Part shown: piece by piece, positions 16,045 to 25,859 of the stretch
Layout of the letters: the number at the start of each line of letters is the position of its first letter
Position numbering within the stretch: position 1 is the first letter of the stretch
Source of the DNA: Oscillospiraceae bacterium
GTDB taxonomy: Bacteria > Bacillota > Clostridia > Oscillospirales > Oscillospiraceae
Direction: 5' to 3'
Assembly (NCBI GenBank): GCA_015067615.1
Contig: SVMD01000010.1
Coordinates: 1-64,000, forward strand
Length of the DNA: 64,000 nucleotides
Position numbers and translations under genes: made by a program
Notes under the pieces: generated by a model
What the model was told of the DNA's origin: nothing
The model's database searches: none
The model's input: only the letters and a program-made list of their open reading frames with translations

Positions 16045-18093
16045 ATGGCGAAGCTATCCGATCCCGTGACCATGCTCAAGGGCGTGGGCCCAGCCAAGGC
16101 CAAGCAGCTGGAAAACTTAAATATCTTCACCCTCCGGGATCTGATCTGCCATTTCCCCCGGGGCTATGAGGACCGGACCCAGCTGAAAACCATCGAAAAA
16201 TTGGAGGTGGACGTGCCGGCCTGTTTTCGTGCCTGTGTCATGAACACCCCCAGGACTTCCCACATCCGCAAGGGTCTGGACCTGACCAAGGTTCAGGTGG
16301 CTGACCACACCGGACGGCTGAACCTGACCTTCTTCAATAATAAATATGTGTCGGAAAACCTCCAGTACGGCCGGGAGTACATCTTCTACGGGGCCGTTTC
16401 CGGGGATTTCATCGGCTACAATATGACCAATCCCATTTTTGAGACTCTGGATTCTCCTCCGGTGGTGACCCGGCGGGTAATGCCCATTTACCCCCTGACA
16501 GCAGGGCTCACCAACGCCGCCCTCCTCAAGCTGGTGCGGCAGGCCCTGGCCATCTGCGATCCGCCGCCGGAGATCCTGCCCGAATCCGTCCGGCGGGAAT
16601 ACGGCATTTTGGGGGCAGACCGGGCCTATCAGGCCATCCACGAGCCCCAGTCCATGGCCGAGGCGGAGGAGGCCAAAAAGCGGCTGATCTTCGAGGAATT
16701 CTTCGTGTTCTCCGCGGGCCTGTCCCTGATGCGGGCCGCCCGGGCGGAGAAAAAATGCGCGCCTTATGAAAACACGGAGCTGCGGCCCTTCCTTGCATCC
16801 CTGCCCTTTACCCTCACCGGGGCCCAGTCCCGGGCCATCGCTGACATTTTACAGGATTTCCAAAAAGGCACCCCCATGAACCGTCTGGTTCAGGGCGATG
16901 TGGGCTCCGGCAAGACCATGGTGGCCGCCGCTGCGGCCTACTGCGCGGCAAATAACGGCCGCCAGAGCGCCCTGATGGCACCCACGGAAATCCTGGCGGA
17001 GCAGCACTATCAGTCCCTGCAAAGGCTTTTTGCCCCTCTGGGCATCTCCGTTGCCCTGCTCACCGGCTCCATGACGCCGAAGGAGAAACGGCTGACCCGG
17101 GAGGCCCTGGCCGCCGGGGAGATCCAGGTGGTGGTTGGCACCCACGCCCTGATCACCGATTCCACCACGTTCAACAATCTGGGTCTGGTCATCGCCGATG
17201 AGCAGCACCGGTTCGGCGTGGCCCAGCGGAGCCGCCTGTCCGCCAAGGGCGAGGATGTGCATTTGCTTGTCATGTCCGCCACCCCCATCCCCAGAACCCT
17301 GGCTCTTTTAATGTACGGCGATCTGGAGGTCTCCATCCTGGACGAGCTGCCCCCGGGCCGGGAAAGTGTGGATACCTTTCTGGTTAATGAAAGCTACCGT
17401 CCCCGGATCAACGCCTTTATCCGCAAGCATGTGGCAGAAGGGCACCAGTGCTTTGTGGTATGCCCCGCCGTGGAGGAAAACGAGGATCTTGGCATCAAAG
17501 CCGCCACGGTCTGGGCGGACACCCTGCAGCAGACGGTATTTCCGGACCTGCGCATCGCCCTGCTCCACGGCCAGATGAAGGGCATTGAAAAGGAAATGGC
17601 CATGGCTTCCTTTGCCCGGGGCGAGGCGGATGTGATGGTGGCCACCACCGTCATCGAGGTGGGTGTGGATGTGCCCAACGCAACGCTCATGGTCATTGAG
17701 GACGCGGACCGGTTCGGCCTGAGCCAACTGCACCAGCTCCGGGGCCGGGTGGGCCGGGGCAGCGCCAAGAGCTACTGCATCCTCACCTCCCACAACCGCA
17801 ATCCCGAAACGCTCCAGCGCCTGAAAGCCTTCTGCAAGACCACCGACGGCTTTAAGATCGCCGAGGAGGATCTGAAGCTCCGGGGCCCCGGCGACTTCTT
17901 CGGCAGCCGCCAGTCGGGCCTGCCCACCTTTAAAGTGGCGAACCTGAGCTACGACCTGACCACCCTGAAGCAGGCCCAGCAGGCCTCCGCTGACTGGATC
18001 GACCGCTGCGGTACCTCCGATACGCCGGAAGCCATCGCTCTGAGAGACCGGATCGGCGACCTGTTCCAAAGAGCCGAGGGCACTATGAATTAG
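16045..18093 (+). CDS. recG: ATP-dependent DNA helicase RecG
   Basis: 682 aa; remodels stalled forks and Holliday junctions. N-terminal wedge/OB domain (about 1-190, LKGVGPAKAKQLENLNI at the start), helicase domain 1 with Walker A GDVGSGKT and motif II DEQH, helicase domain 2 with LHQLRGRVGRGSAKSYC, and the C-terminal TRG region GPGDFFGSRQSGLP. Full length. AGGTG 6 bases upstream of the ATG. Confidence 0.97.
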   Translation: MAKLSDPVTMLKGVGPAKAKQLENLNIFTLRDLICHFPRGYEDRTQLKTIEKLEVDVPACFRACVMNTPRTSHIRKGLDLTKVQVADHTGRLNLTFFNNKYVSENLQYGREYIFYGAVSGDFIGYNMTNPIFETLDSPPVVTRRVMPIYPLTAGLTNAALLKLVRQALAICDPPPEILPESVRREYGILGADRAYQAIHEPQSMAEAEEAKKRLIFEEFFVFSAGLSLMRAARAEKKCAPYENTELRPFLASLPFTLTGAQSRAIADILQDFQKGTPMNRLVQGDVGSGKTMVAAAAAYCAANNGRQSALMAPTEILAEQHYQSLQRLFAPLGISVALLTGSMTPKEKRLTREALAAGEIQVVVGTHALITDSTTFNNLGLVIADEQHRFGVAQRSRLSAKGEDVHLLVMSATPIPRTLALLMYGDLEVSILDELPPGRESVDTFLVNESYRPRINAFIRKHVAEGHQCFVVCPAVEENEDLGIKAATVWADTLQQTVFPDLRIALLHGQMKGIEKEMAMASFARGEADVMVATTVIEVGVDVPNATLMVIEDADRFGLSQLHQLRGRVGRGSAKSYCILTSHNRNPETLQRLKAFCKTTDGFKIAEEDLKLRGPGDFFGSRQSGLPTFKVANLSYDLTTLKQAQQASADWIDRCGTSDTPEAIALRDRIGDLFQRAEGTMN

Positions 18094-18096
18094 GAA

Positions 18097-18280
18097 GATA
18101 AAGTATCATTTATCGGCGGAACGCCGTAAACACTTGGCTCCCCCTGTGGGGGAGCTGGCGCCGCTTTGGCGGCGACTGAGAGGGCAAAAGACGTTACGAC
18201 ACCCTCTCCGTCAGTCCTTCGGACTGCCACCTCTCCCAAAGGGAGAGGCAAGGCGGCTGCGCCGCTAAACGATAGTTTAC
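18097..18280. repeat. TIR repeat copy 9 (class II)
   Basis: GATAAAGTATCATTTA ... TAAACGATAGTTTA; ends differ slightly from consensus. Begins 3 bp past the recG stop. Confidence 0.88.
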
Positions 18281-18308
18281 CGCACCATCCCAAAAGGAGG
18301 AATCCCCT

Positions 18309-19244
18309 ATGAAACACAGAATTTTCACCGTTTTTCTGGCAGTTTTGATGCTGCTTGGCACCATTCCCGCTGCCGCCACGGAGGTCACCGAGCCCACCAA
18401 TGTACCCCGGGAGCCGGGCTACTGCGGCGAGGCCATCATGTGGAGCTTTGACAGCGGCACCCTGACCCTCACCGGCGCCGGCGCCATGGACGATTTTCCT
18501 GAGGGCGCCCCCTGGGAAGTACACAAGGATGAGATCGAGACTGTCATCATCTCCGGCGGCATCACCTATGTGGGCGCCTACAGCTTCCGGGATTATGACA
18601 AGCTGAAGGACGTGCAGTTCGGCGACGATGTGTACGAGATCGGCGAGAAGGCCTTCTTCTCCTGCGATGGACTTACGGTCATCCATCTGCCGGAGAGCTT
18701 CAAGGTCTTCGGCCCCTCCTGCTTTATGGGCTGCACAAAGCTCACCGAATTCCACTGCGAGGGCCGCTTCCCCTCCTTCCGCTTAAACTGCCTGTGGGAC
18801 ACCTACGCCAAAATCTACTTTCCGGCGAATAAGCCCTGGAGTGTGGAACTGATTCAGGAGCTGGAGGAAAATTTCCATGGCCGGATCGAGTTCCTGGCCT
18901 CCGACGGTACGGACCCCTACGTTCCCACGGAAGCTCCGGAGGAAACCGAGGAACCCACCGAAGCACCCACCCAGGAGGTCACGGAAGCTCCCACCACCGA
19001 GCCCCCTGTCACGGAAGCCCCTACGGACCCCATTGTGATCACCACCGCCCCCACGGAGGAGGCACCTGTGGAGGCACCCACGGAGGTGATTGAGGAAACC
19101 CAGGCTCCCACGGAGCCGGAGGCGGAGGAAAAGGGCGGCGGCAGCAAGGCCCCGTTTATCATTCTGGGCGTTGTGGCTCTCTTTCTGATCGGCGGCACCA
19201 TCGTTTTCGGCGGCGGCCGGAAAAAGGGAAAATACAGCCGTTAA
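18309..19244 (+). CDS. Surface-anchored leucine-rich repeat (BspA-like) protein
   Basis: 311 aa. Signal peptide 1-23 (FLAVLMLLGTIPAAA), an LRR_5/BspA-like region about 55-165 (ITYVGAYSFRDYDKLKDVQF and YEIGEKAFFSCDGLTVIHLP), a Pro/Thr/Glu-rich stalk about 198-275 with repeated TEAPT units, one membrane helix (about 283-303) and a basic tail. Such proteins are exported and held in the membrane; a host- or polymer-binding role is often suggested but not shown here. AAAGGAGG before the ATG. Confidence 0.85.
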   Translation: MKHRIFTVFLAVLMLLGTIPAAATEVTEPTNVPREPGYCGEAIMWSFDSGTLTLTGAGAMDDFPEGAPWEVHKDEIETVIISGGITYVGAYSFRDYDKLKDVQFGDDVYEIGEKAFFSCDGLTVIHLPESFKVFGPSCFMGCTKLTEFHCEGRFPSFRLNCLWDTYAKIYFPANKPWSVELIQELEENFHGRIEFLASDGTDPYVPTEAPEETEEPTEAPTQEVTEAPTTEPPVTEAPTDPIVITTAPTEEAPVEAPTEVIEETQAPTEPEAEEKGGGSKAPFIILGVVALFLIGGTIVFGGGRKKGKYSR

Positions 19245-19294
19245 CAGGCAGAAAAAGTTGACTTTCACAACCAGATTTCACATTTGCTTAATAA

Positions 19295-19340
19295 CTTCCG
19301 GGAAAATTACTTATTTTTGTAATTTCCCGGGAGTTTTTTT
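19295..19340 (+). terminator. Terminator after the LRR gene
   Basis: CTTCCGGGAAAATTAC (19295-19310) / GTAATTTCCCGGGAG (19319-19333), then TTTTTTT. Confidence 0.88.
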
Positions 19341-19368
19341 GTTACTTAGGGAAAATTTAAAAAAACAG

Positions 19369-19397
19369 TTGTAACTCCGGCCAAAATGATGTAAAAT
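19369..19397 (+). promoter_or_regulatory. gpmI promoter
   Basis: TTGTAA (19369-19374), 17 bp, TAAAAT (19392-19397). Confidence 0.6.
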
Positions 19398-19456
19398 AAT
19401 ATGACCAATAAAATGCATAGATACGCGAATTACTCGCTTTTTGGAGGTAAACTATC

Positions 19457-21019
19457 ATGGAAAAACCCATTGTACTGGTAATTATGGACGGCGTCGGCAA
19501 GGGTGACGGCGGCAGCGGCGACGCTGTGAAGGTAGCCAAGACCCCCACTCTGGACCACCTGCTGGCCACCTGTCCCCATACTTACCTGAAAGCTCACGGC
19601 ACTGCCGTCGGTCTGCCCAGCGATGACGACATGGGCAACTCCGAGGTGGGCCACAATGCTCTGGGCTGCGGCCAGGTCTACTCCCAGGGTGCCAAGCTGG
19701 TCGGCGAGAGCATCGAGAACGGCGCTCTGTACGCATCCGAGACCTGGAAGGATCTGACTGCCAACGCCAAGGACGGCCACGCCCTGCACTTCATCGGCCT
19801 GCTGTCCGACGGCAACGTCCACTCCAATATCGCCCACCTGATCGCCCTGCTGCGTCAGGCTCACGCCGAAGGTGTCAAGAAGGCTTACTGCCACATCCTG
19901 CTGGACGGCCGTGACGTCCCCGCCACCTCCGCTCTGGAGTACGTTGGCATGCTGGAGGACGTACTGAAGGAGCTGAATACCGAGGACTGCGACTACGCCA
20001 TCGCCTCCGGCGGCGGCCGTATGCAGGTGACCATGGACCGTTACGAGGCCAACTGGGGCATGGTGGAAAAGGGCTGGCGGACCCATGTGCAGGGTCTGGG
20101 CCGGATGTTCGCTTCCGCCGCTGAGGCCATCGAGACCTACCGTGCCGAGACCGGCTGCATCGACCAGGACCTGCCCGCCTTTGTGGTTGGCCGGAACGGC
20201 GAGCCTGTGGCCAAGATCGCAAACGGCGACTCCGTGATCCTGTTCAACTTCCGCGGCGACCGGGCCCAGGAGATCTCCCTGGCCTTCGACCGGAAGGATT
20301 TTGACAAGTTCGACCGTCCCGGCTACGAGGGCGTCAAGTTCGCCGGCATGCTGCAGTACGACGGCGACCTGAATATCCCCGAGCACTATCTGGTGCAGCC
20401 CCCCGTCATCACCAACACCCTGACCGAGGTGCTGTGCAAGGCCGGAATCACCGAGTACGCCCTGTCCGAGACCCAGAAGTACGGCCACGTCACCTATTTC
20501 TGGAACGGCAACCGCTCCGGCAAGGTCTGCGAGGAGCTGGAAGTCTATGAGGAGATCCCCTCCGACGTGATCCCCTTCGAGCAGGCTCCCGCCATGAAGT
20601 CCAAGGAAATCACCGAGAAGATGGTGGAAAACATGGCTTCCAAGAAGTTCGACTTCCTGCGCTGTAACTTCCCCAACGGTGACATGGTGGGCCACACCGG
20701 CGTTATGGACGCTGTTGTCTATGCTATGGAGTGCGTGGACAACGGCCTGAAGGCCATTATCGAGGCCGCTGACAAGTACGGCTACACCGTGCTGATCACC
20801 GCCGACCACGGCAACGCCGACCAGATGACCGAGACCAAGAAGGGCAAGACCTCTATCCGCACCGCCCACTCTCTGAACCCCGTTCCCTTCATCATCTATG
20901 ACAAGGATCACGACTGGAAAATCATCGAGGGCAATTACGGCCTGGCAAACGTGTCTCCCACCGTGGTGAAGATGATGGGCCTCACCGCTCCCGAGTGCTG
21001 GGAAGCAAGCATGATCTGA
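19457..21019 (+). CDS. gpmI: 2,3-bisphosphoglycerate-independent phosphoglycerate mutase
   Basis: 520 aa alkaline-phosphatase-superfamily enzyme, interconverts 3- and 2-phosphoglycerate using two Mn2+. Metal/phosphate motifs: VLVIMDGVGKG near the N-terminus, the phosphoserine region SDDDMGNSEVGHNALG, LSDGNVHSNI, GRDVPATSA, and ADHGNADQM near the C-terminus. GGAGG 9 bases before the ATG. Strong codon bias fits a glycolytic enzyme. Confidence 0.95.
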   Translation: MEKPIVLVIMDGVGKGDGGSGDAVKVAKTPTLDHLLATCPHTYLKAHGTAVGLPSDDDMGNSEVGHNALGCGQVYSQGAKLVGESIENGALYASETWKDLTANAKDGHALHFIGLLSDGNVHSNIAHLIALLRQAHAEGVKKAYCHILLDGRDVPATSALEYVGMLEDVLKELNTEDCDYAIASGGGRMQVTMDRYEANWGMVEKGWRTHVQGLGRMFASAAEAIETYRAETGCIDQDLPAFVVGRNGEPVAKIANGDSVILFNFRGDRAQEISLAFDRKDFDKFDRPGYEGVKFAGMLQYDGDLNIPEHYLVQPPVITNTLTEVLCKAGITEYALSETQKYGHVTYFWNGNRSGKVCEELEVYEEIPSDVIPFEQAPAMKSKEITEKMVENMASKKFDFLRCNFPNGDMVGHTGVMDAVVYAMECVDNGLKAIIEAADKYGYTVLITADHGNADQMTETKKGKTSIRTAHSLNPVPFIIYDKDHDWKIIEGNYGLANVSPTVVKMMGLTAPECWEASMI

Positions 21020-21050
21020 TCCCCCTTAAACATAATTAGGAGGTAATAAT

Positions 21051-21404
21051 ATGATTCGTCACGAAACTGAAAACGGCAGCGTCAATGTCAGCACCGGTGT
21101 CTACACCGAGATTGTGGGCACCGCCGCCACCAACTGCTTCGGCGTCAAGGGCATGGCCGCCCGGTCCGTGAAGGACGGCGTGTACCACCTGCTGCGCAAG
21201 GAGTCCGTCGCCAAGGGCGTCCACGTGGAGTTCCACGAGGACAACACCATTTCCATCGACCTGCACATCATTGTGGACAACGGCGTGAACCTGAACGCTG
21301 TGGGCGCTTCCATCATTTCCGAGGTCCGCTACGTGGTCACCCAGTGCACCGGCACCGAGGTCCGTGCCGTCAACGTCTACATCGATTCCATGGCCATCGG
21401 TTAA
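21051..21404 (+). CDS. Asp23/Gls24 family protein (YloU-like)
   Basis: 117 aa. Asp23 fold: GSVNVSTGVYTEIVGTAA at the start, IIVDNGVNLNAVGASIISEV in the middle. Cytosolic partner of FakA-like genes; in Bacillus yloU-yloV is the same pair and recG is close by, as here. Role is linked to envelope stress in some Firmicutes. AGGAGG upstream of the ATG. Confidence 0.9.
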   Translation: MIRHETENGSVNVSTGVYTEIVGTAATNCFGVKGMAARSVKDGVYHLLRKESVAKGVHVEFHEDNTISIDLHIIVDNGVNLNAVGASIISEVRYVVTQCTGTEVRAVNVYIDSMAIG

Positions 21405-21423
21405 TTTTCGGAGGTTAGTAACA

Positions 21424-23055
21424 TTGAAACAGATTATCAACGGCGCTGATCTTCGCAGAATGATCATCAGCGCAGCCGCTTCTATCGAAATCCACAAGCA
21501 GCAGCTCAACGACCTGAACGTGTTCCCCGTGCCCGATGGCGACACCGGCACCAACATGTCCATGACCATCAACGCCGCCGCTTCCGACCTGCGCAAGGTG
21601 GAGGATCCCAACGCCGACAAGGCCGCCAAGACCGCCGCTTCCGCCATGCTGCGGGGCGCCCGCGGTAACTCCGGCGTCATCCTCAGCCTTCTGTTCCGTG
21701 GCATCTCCAAGCGCCTGAAGGGCGTTTCCGAGGTGGACGGCACCACCTGGGCCGAGGCTCTGCAGGAGGGCGTGGACGCCGCCTACAAGGCCGTCATGAA
21801 GCCCGCTGAGGGCACCATCCTGACCGTGGCCCGTCTGGCCGCTGCCAAGGCAGCCGAGGCCGCCCGGGAGAACAACTTCATCGAGTTCGTCCATGAGGCC
21901 GCTCTGGCTGAGGCCAAGGTTGCTCTGGCTTCCACCACCGACATGAACCCCGTGCTGAAGAAGGCCAACGTGGTTGACGCCGGCGGCAAGGGTTGGGTTT
22001 TCGCTCTGGAAGCCATGCTCTCCTCCCTGCAGGGCGAGGACGTGATCGTGCCCGAGGGCATGGTCTCCGGCGGCACTAACGAGTCCGCCAACTTTGACGA
22101 TTTCGACACCGACGAGATTACCTTCACCTACTGCACCGAGTTCATCATCCAGCGTGAAAACGACCTGGATCCCGAGAAGCTGCGGGACTTCCTGTCCTCC
22201 CTGGGCGACAGCCTGGTTCTGGTGGACGACGAGGAGATCATCAAGGTCCACGTCCATACCAACGACCCCGGCAAGGCCCTGCATGAGGCCATTGAGTACG
22301 GCTCCTTCGTCACCGTGAAGATCGAGAACATGCGCCTGCAGCACACCGAGAAGGTCATGACCGAGGCTGAGAAGGCTCCCAAGATCGCCGAGCCCGAGAA
22401 GCCCTTCGGCGTGGTCTCCGTCTGTGCAGGTTCCGGTCTGGCAGACGTGTTCATGAATCTGGGTGTGGACGGCATCATCTCCGGCGGCCAGACCATGAAC
22501 CCCAGCACCCAGGACATCCTGGAGGCTGTGAACAAGGTCCCCGCTGAGACCGTGTTCGTGCTGCCCAACAACAAGAACATCATCATGGCCGCTGAGCAGG
22601 TGGATGCCCTGACTCCCAAGCACGTGGTGGTCATCCCCTCCAAGACCGTTCCCCAGGGCGTCACCGCCATGCTGAACTTCAACCCCGAGGGCTCCGAGGA
22701 GGAGAACACCGAGGCTCTGACCGAGGCTCTGGCTACCGTTGACACCATGCAGATCACCTACGCCGCCCGGAACTCCGATTTCGACGGCTACGACATCAAG
22801 GAAGGCGACTACCTGGCCCTGTACGGCAGCGCCCTGTTCGGCACCAGCAAGGACATCAAGGTTCTGCTGCAGTCCCTGGCTCAGAAGGTCCGTGACGATG
22901 GCAAGGAGTATATCACCATCTACTACGGCGCCGACGTGAAGGAGAAGGAGGCCCAGAAGGCTGCCGACATCTTCGCTGACATCTGCCCCGACGCAGACGT
23001 GAATCTGCTCTCCGGCGGCCAGCCCGTGTACTATTACATGATCTCCGCCGAATAA
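21424..23055 (+). CDS. DAK2/DegV-like protein, fatty-acid kinase FakA/YloV family
   Basis: 543 aa. DhaL ATP-binding domain about 1-200 with NVFPVPDGDTGTNMSMT and RGARGNSGVI, a middle domain, and a C-terminal DegV-like part (about 330-543). Known FakA proteins phosphorylate fatty acids presented by FakB (DegV) proteins; no fakB lies nearby. TTG at 21424 is the start, 8 bases after GGAGG; a longer frame upstream overlaps the Asp23 gene and lacks a ribosome site. Cotranscribed with the Asp23 gene. Confidence 0.9.
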   Translation: MKQIINGADLRRMIISAAASIEIHKQQLNDLNVFPVPDGDTGTNMSMTINAAASDLRKVEDPNADKAAKTAASAMLRGARGNSGVILSLLFRGISKRLKGVSEVDGTTWAEALQEGVDAAYKAVMKPAEGTILTVARLAAAKAAEAARENNFIEFVHEAALAEAKVALASTTDMNPVLKKANVVDAGGKGWVFALEAMLSSLQGEDVIVPEGMVSGGTNESANFDDFDTDEITFTYCTEFIIQRENDLDPEKLRDFLSSLGDSLVLVDDEEIIKVHVHTNDPGKALHEAIEYGSFVTVKIENMRLQHTEKVMTEAEKAPKIAEPEKPFGVVSVCAGSGLADVFMNLGVDGIISGGQTMNPSTQDILEAVNKVPAETVFVLPNNKNIIMAAEQVDALTPKHVVVIPSKTVPQGVTAMLNFNPEGSEEENTEALTEALATVDTMQITYAARNSDFDGYDIKEGDYLALYGSALFGTSKDIKVLLQSLAQKVRDDGKEYITIYYGADVKEKEAQKAADIFADICPDADVNLLSGGQPVYYYMISAE

Positions 23056-23080
23056 GCTGAAGTATTTCACAAAAGTGGTT

Positions 23081-23121
23081 TACCGCCCACTGCCAATAAG
23101 GGCAGTGGGCGGTATGCTTTT
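23081..23121 (+). terminator. Terminator of the gpmI-asp23-fakA region
   Basis: TACCGCCCACTGCC (23081-23094) / GGCAGTGGGCGGTA (23101-23114), then TGCTTTT. Confidence 0.8.
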
Positions 23122-23129
23122 CGGTGAGG

Positions 23130-23376
23130 TAAATTATCGTTTAGCGTACCAAAGCCTTCTCCTTGAGGAGAAGGTGCCCCCGGAGGGGGCGGATGTGGTG
23201 TAGCCGCCTTCGGCGGCGTTACTGCAGTACGATTTCGCCGAAATGGTGCATATAACGCAGCATTCTGCTGCACACCACATCAGTCACCGCTTACGCGGTG
23301 CCAGCTTCTCCTCAAGGAGAAGCCTTTTTGGGCGCTGCCGCGCCACAGCAACCATCTTGCGCCAAACGATAATTTT
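23130..23376. repeat. TIR repeat copy 10 (class IV, long)
   Basis: TAAATTATCGTTTA ... AAACGATAATTT, 247 bp. Arms CTTCTCCTTGAGGAGAAG in both halves, a CGCCTTCGGCGGCG hairpin and CACCGCTTACGCGGTG shared with class I. Ends 29 bp before the next gene. Confidence 0.88.
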
Positions 23377-23404
23377 TCCTATCACCGGGAAAGGAGCTGG
23401 TATT

Positions 23405-24235
23405 ATGAAGAATTATCCCAAGGCTGGGTTAATTGGGCGAATCCTGCATCTAATCCGCCACATTCAGTCCCTGGATGTGCCGCTTTACGCCGCCAACGCG
23501 GGGTTTTTCATGATCCTGTCCCTCTTCCCTGCCCTGGTGCTGATTCTGAGCCTGCTGCGCTTCACCGGCTTGCAGGTGGCAAGCTTGGTGGAGGTGCTGT
23601 CCAACCTGATTCCGGAGGCCCTGATGCCCACGGTGGCGGAGCTGGTCCTCAGCACCTACGAAAACTCCTCCGCCGGCCTGGTGGGCGTATCCGCCCTGAC
23701 GGCCATCTGGTCCGCCAGCAAGGGCATCTACGGCCTGCTGACCGGCCTGAACACGGTCTACGGCGTGGCCGAGGACCGGGGCTGGTTCTACACCCGGTTT
23801 ATTAGCGTCCTGTACACCTTCCTGTTCTTCGGCCTGGTGATCCTAACGCTGATCGTCCACGTCTTTGGCGGAACCATCCTGGAGCTGCTGCCCATCAGCC
23901 GGATGCGGCTGATTCGGATTCTCACCAGCATCATCGATTTCCGCTTTATCCTGCTGCTGGCAGTTCAGACGGCGGTATTTGTGCTGATCTTCGCCTTTCT
24001 CCCCAACGGGCGGAACAGGATCCGGGACACTTTGCCCGGAGCGGTGATCTCCAGCCTGGGTTGGCTGATCTTATCGGACCTATTTTCCATGTATGTGGAA
24101 AATTTCGCGTCCTTGAGCAACATCTACGGTTCTGTGTACACCCTGGCCCTGGCCATGCTGTGGCTGTACTGCTGCCTGAGCATGATCTTCTACAGCGCAG
24201 CCTTCAATCAGTACCTGGAAGATCACAAAATGTAG
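23405..24235 (+). CDS. YihY/BrkB family membrane protein
   Basis: 276 aa with about six membrane helices. Family marks: DVPLYAANAGFFMILSLFPA near the N-terminus, VSALTAIWSASKGIYGLLTG, and YGSVYTLALAMLWLYCCLSM near the C-terminus. Earlier called ribonuclease BN, which was a misassignment; transport-like function unknown. ATG at 23405 with AAAGGAG upstream; the longer open frame is repeat sequence. Confidence 0.9.
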   Translation: MKNYPKAGLIGRILHLIRHIQSLDVPLYAANAGFFMILSLFPALVLILSLLRFTGLQVASLVEVLSNLIPEALMPTVAELVLSTYENSSAGLVGVSALTAIWSASKGIYGLLTGLNTVYGVAEDRGWFYTRFISVLYTFLFFGLVILTLIVHVFGGTILELLPISRMRLIRILTSIIDFRFILLLAVQTAVFVLIFAFLPNGRNRIRDTLPGAVISSLGWLILSDLFSMYVENFASLSNIYGSVYTLALAMLWLYCCLSMIFYSAAFNQYLEDHKM

Positions 24236-24322
24236 AAAATTTGTAAATTCTGCGATTGTTTACCAATGGTTCACAGTTGCTTTTTATGATAGAATGGAAA
24301 ACTACTGAAAGGAGGGTGCCCC

Positions 24323-25153
24323 ATGTTCGGCTATGTGAATGTAAACTGGAAAGAACTGCCTGAGGACCGGAAGAATCGGTTTGGAAGCGTCTACTGCGGC
24401 GTGTGCCGCCGGATCCGGGAGCAGTCCGGCCAGCTGAGCCGTCTGGGACTGCGCTACGACATTGCCTTCCTGTCCACCCTCCTGATGAGTCTGTATGAGC
24501 CGGAGGAAGAATCCGGCCCCAACGCCTGTGCCCTGCATCCCATCTCCAAACGGCCCTGGGTGGACAATGAATTTGTCCGTTACGGCGCGGACATGAATGT
24601 GGCCCTGGCCTACTACAACTGTCTGGACGACTGGAAGGATGACCGCAGGCGCTCCGCCAAGGCCATGGCCGGAGTCTTCGGCAAAAATATGTCACGGATT
24701 GAAAAAGACTACCCCCGGCAGTGCGCCGCCATTGCCCGGTGCATCGAAAAGCTGTCTCAGCTGGAACAGGAGAACTGCCCCAACCCCGACGAGACCGCCA
24801 ACTGCTTCGGTGAGCTGATGGCGGAGCTTCTGGTCTGTCAGGAGGACTTCTGGGCCCCGACCCTGCGGGAAATGGGTTTCCACCTGGGCCGGTTCATTTA
24901 CCTGCTGGACGCGGCGGTGGACTTTACAAAGGACAAAAAACACGGCAAATACAATCCCTACATCGCCATGGGCATGGAGGCCCCGGACTGGGCCCGGTGG
25001 GAGGACTATCTGGTGCTGACCATGGCCCGGTGCACCGCCTGCTATGAGCGGCTGCCCCTGGTGCAGGACAAGGATATTCTGGACAACGCCCTCTACAGCG
25101 GCGTGTGGATCCATTGCAAAGGAAAGAAGAAAGAGGAGGAGGTCCGCAAATGA
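24323..25153 (+). CDS. DUF5685 family protein
   Basis: 276 aa soluble helical protein with [14 protein letters not shown] near the N-terminus and [12 protein letters not shown] and [22 protein letters not shown] later; these match a family common in Clostridia with no known activity. Aspartate-rich helices recall prenyltransferase-like folds, but this is a guess. GAAAGGAGG upstream. Its stop overlaps the start of the J-domain gene by 4 bp (ATGA), so the two are translated together. Confidence 0.75.
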   Translation: MFGYVNVNWKELPEDRKNRFGSVYCGVCRRIREQSGQLSRLGLRYDIAFLSTLLMSLYEPEEESGPNACALHPISKRPWVDNEFVRYGADMNVALAYYNCLDDWKDDRRRSAKAMAGVFGKNMSRIEKDYPRQCAAIARCIEKLSQLEQENCPNPDETANCFGELMAELLVCQEDFWAPTLREMGFHLGRFIYLLDAAVDFTKDKKHGKYNPYIAMGMEAPDWARWEDYLVLTMARCTACYERLPLVQDKDILDNALYSGVWIHCKGKKKEEEVRK

Positions 25154-25800
25154 TCGAAGATCCCTATAAGGTCTTAGGCGTCAGCCCCGACGCCTCCGAC
25201 GAAGAAATCAAGCGGGCTTACCGGGCTCTGGCGAAAAAATACCACCCGGACCGGAATCCGGGAGACGAGGTGGCTGCCCGGAAGATGCAGGAGATCAACG
25301 CCGCCTACGAGCAGATCAAGAATCCCCAGACCCAACAGCAGTCCGGTTACGGCGGCTACGGCAACTACGGCAACTACGGCGGCTACAGCGGCTACGGTCC
25401 CTTCGGCGGCTATCAGCAGCCCAATCAGGAGGACCAGTATTTCCAGGGTGCCGCCCAGTATATCCGCTTCGGCAGGTTCCAGGAGGCCCTGAACATGCTG
25501 AACAATATGACCGACCGCAGCGCCCGGTGGTACTACTATTCCGCCCTGGCCCACAACGGTCTGGGCAATCAGGTCACCGCCCTGGAGCACATCCGCCGGG
25601 CCGTGTCCATGGAACCGGATAACTACGAATATCTGGACGCCCTGAACCGGATCGAGCACGGCGGCGCTGCCTACCGGCAGCAGGCGGGGAATTTCGGCGG
25701 CTTCACCATGCGCCAGGACCCCTGCACCAATTTCCTGATCTGCTGGTTCGTCAATCTCTTCTGCTGCGGCGGCAGATGCCCCATTTTCTGCTGCTGCTAA
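25150..25800 (+). CDS. J-domain protein with helical repeat and Cys-rich hydrophobic tail
   Basis: 216 aa. J domain about 4-62 with the essential HPD at 32-34, so it can stimulate a DnaK-type chaperone. Then a Gly/Tyr-rich linker (about 70-95), a TPR-like region (about 100-170) and a tail with a short hydrophobic segment ending [13 protein letters not shown]. It has no zinc-finger or CTD of true DnaJ. The tail suggests membrane association or acylation (inference). ATG at 25150 is preceded by GAGGAGG. Confidence 0.85.
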   Translation: MIEDPYKVLGVSPDASDEEIKRAYRALAKKYHPDRNPGDEVAARKMQEINAAYEQIKNPQTQQQSGYGGYGNYGNYGGYSGYGPFGGYQQPNQEDQYFQGAAQYIRFGRFQEALNMLNNMTDRSARWYYYSALAHNGLGNQVTALEHIRRAVSMEPDNYEYLDALNRIEHGGAAYRQQAGNFGGFTMRQDPCTNFLICWFVNLFCCGGRCPIFCCC

Positions 25801-25822
25801 AAACCGCCCCCCAGGCAAAGCA

Positions 25823-25851
25823 AAAGCCCTCCCGAACGGGAGGGCTTTTTT
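25823..25851. terminator. Bidirectional terminator between the J-domain gene and rnfB
   Basis: AAAGCCCTCCC / GGGAGGGCTTT (25823-25833, 25838-25848) with T runs on both strands. Confidence 0.9.
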
Positions 25852-25859
25852 GATGTAAA

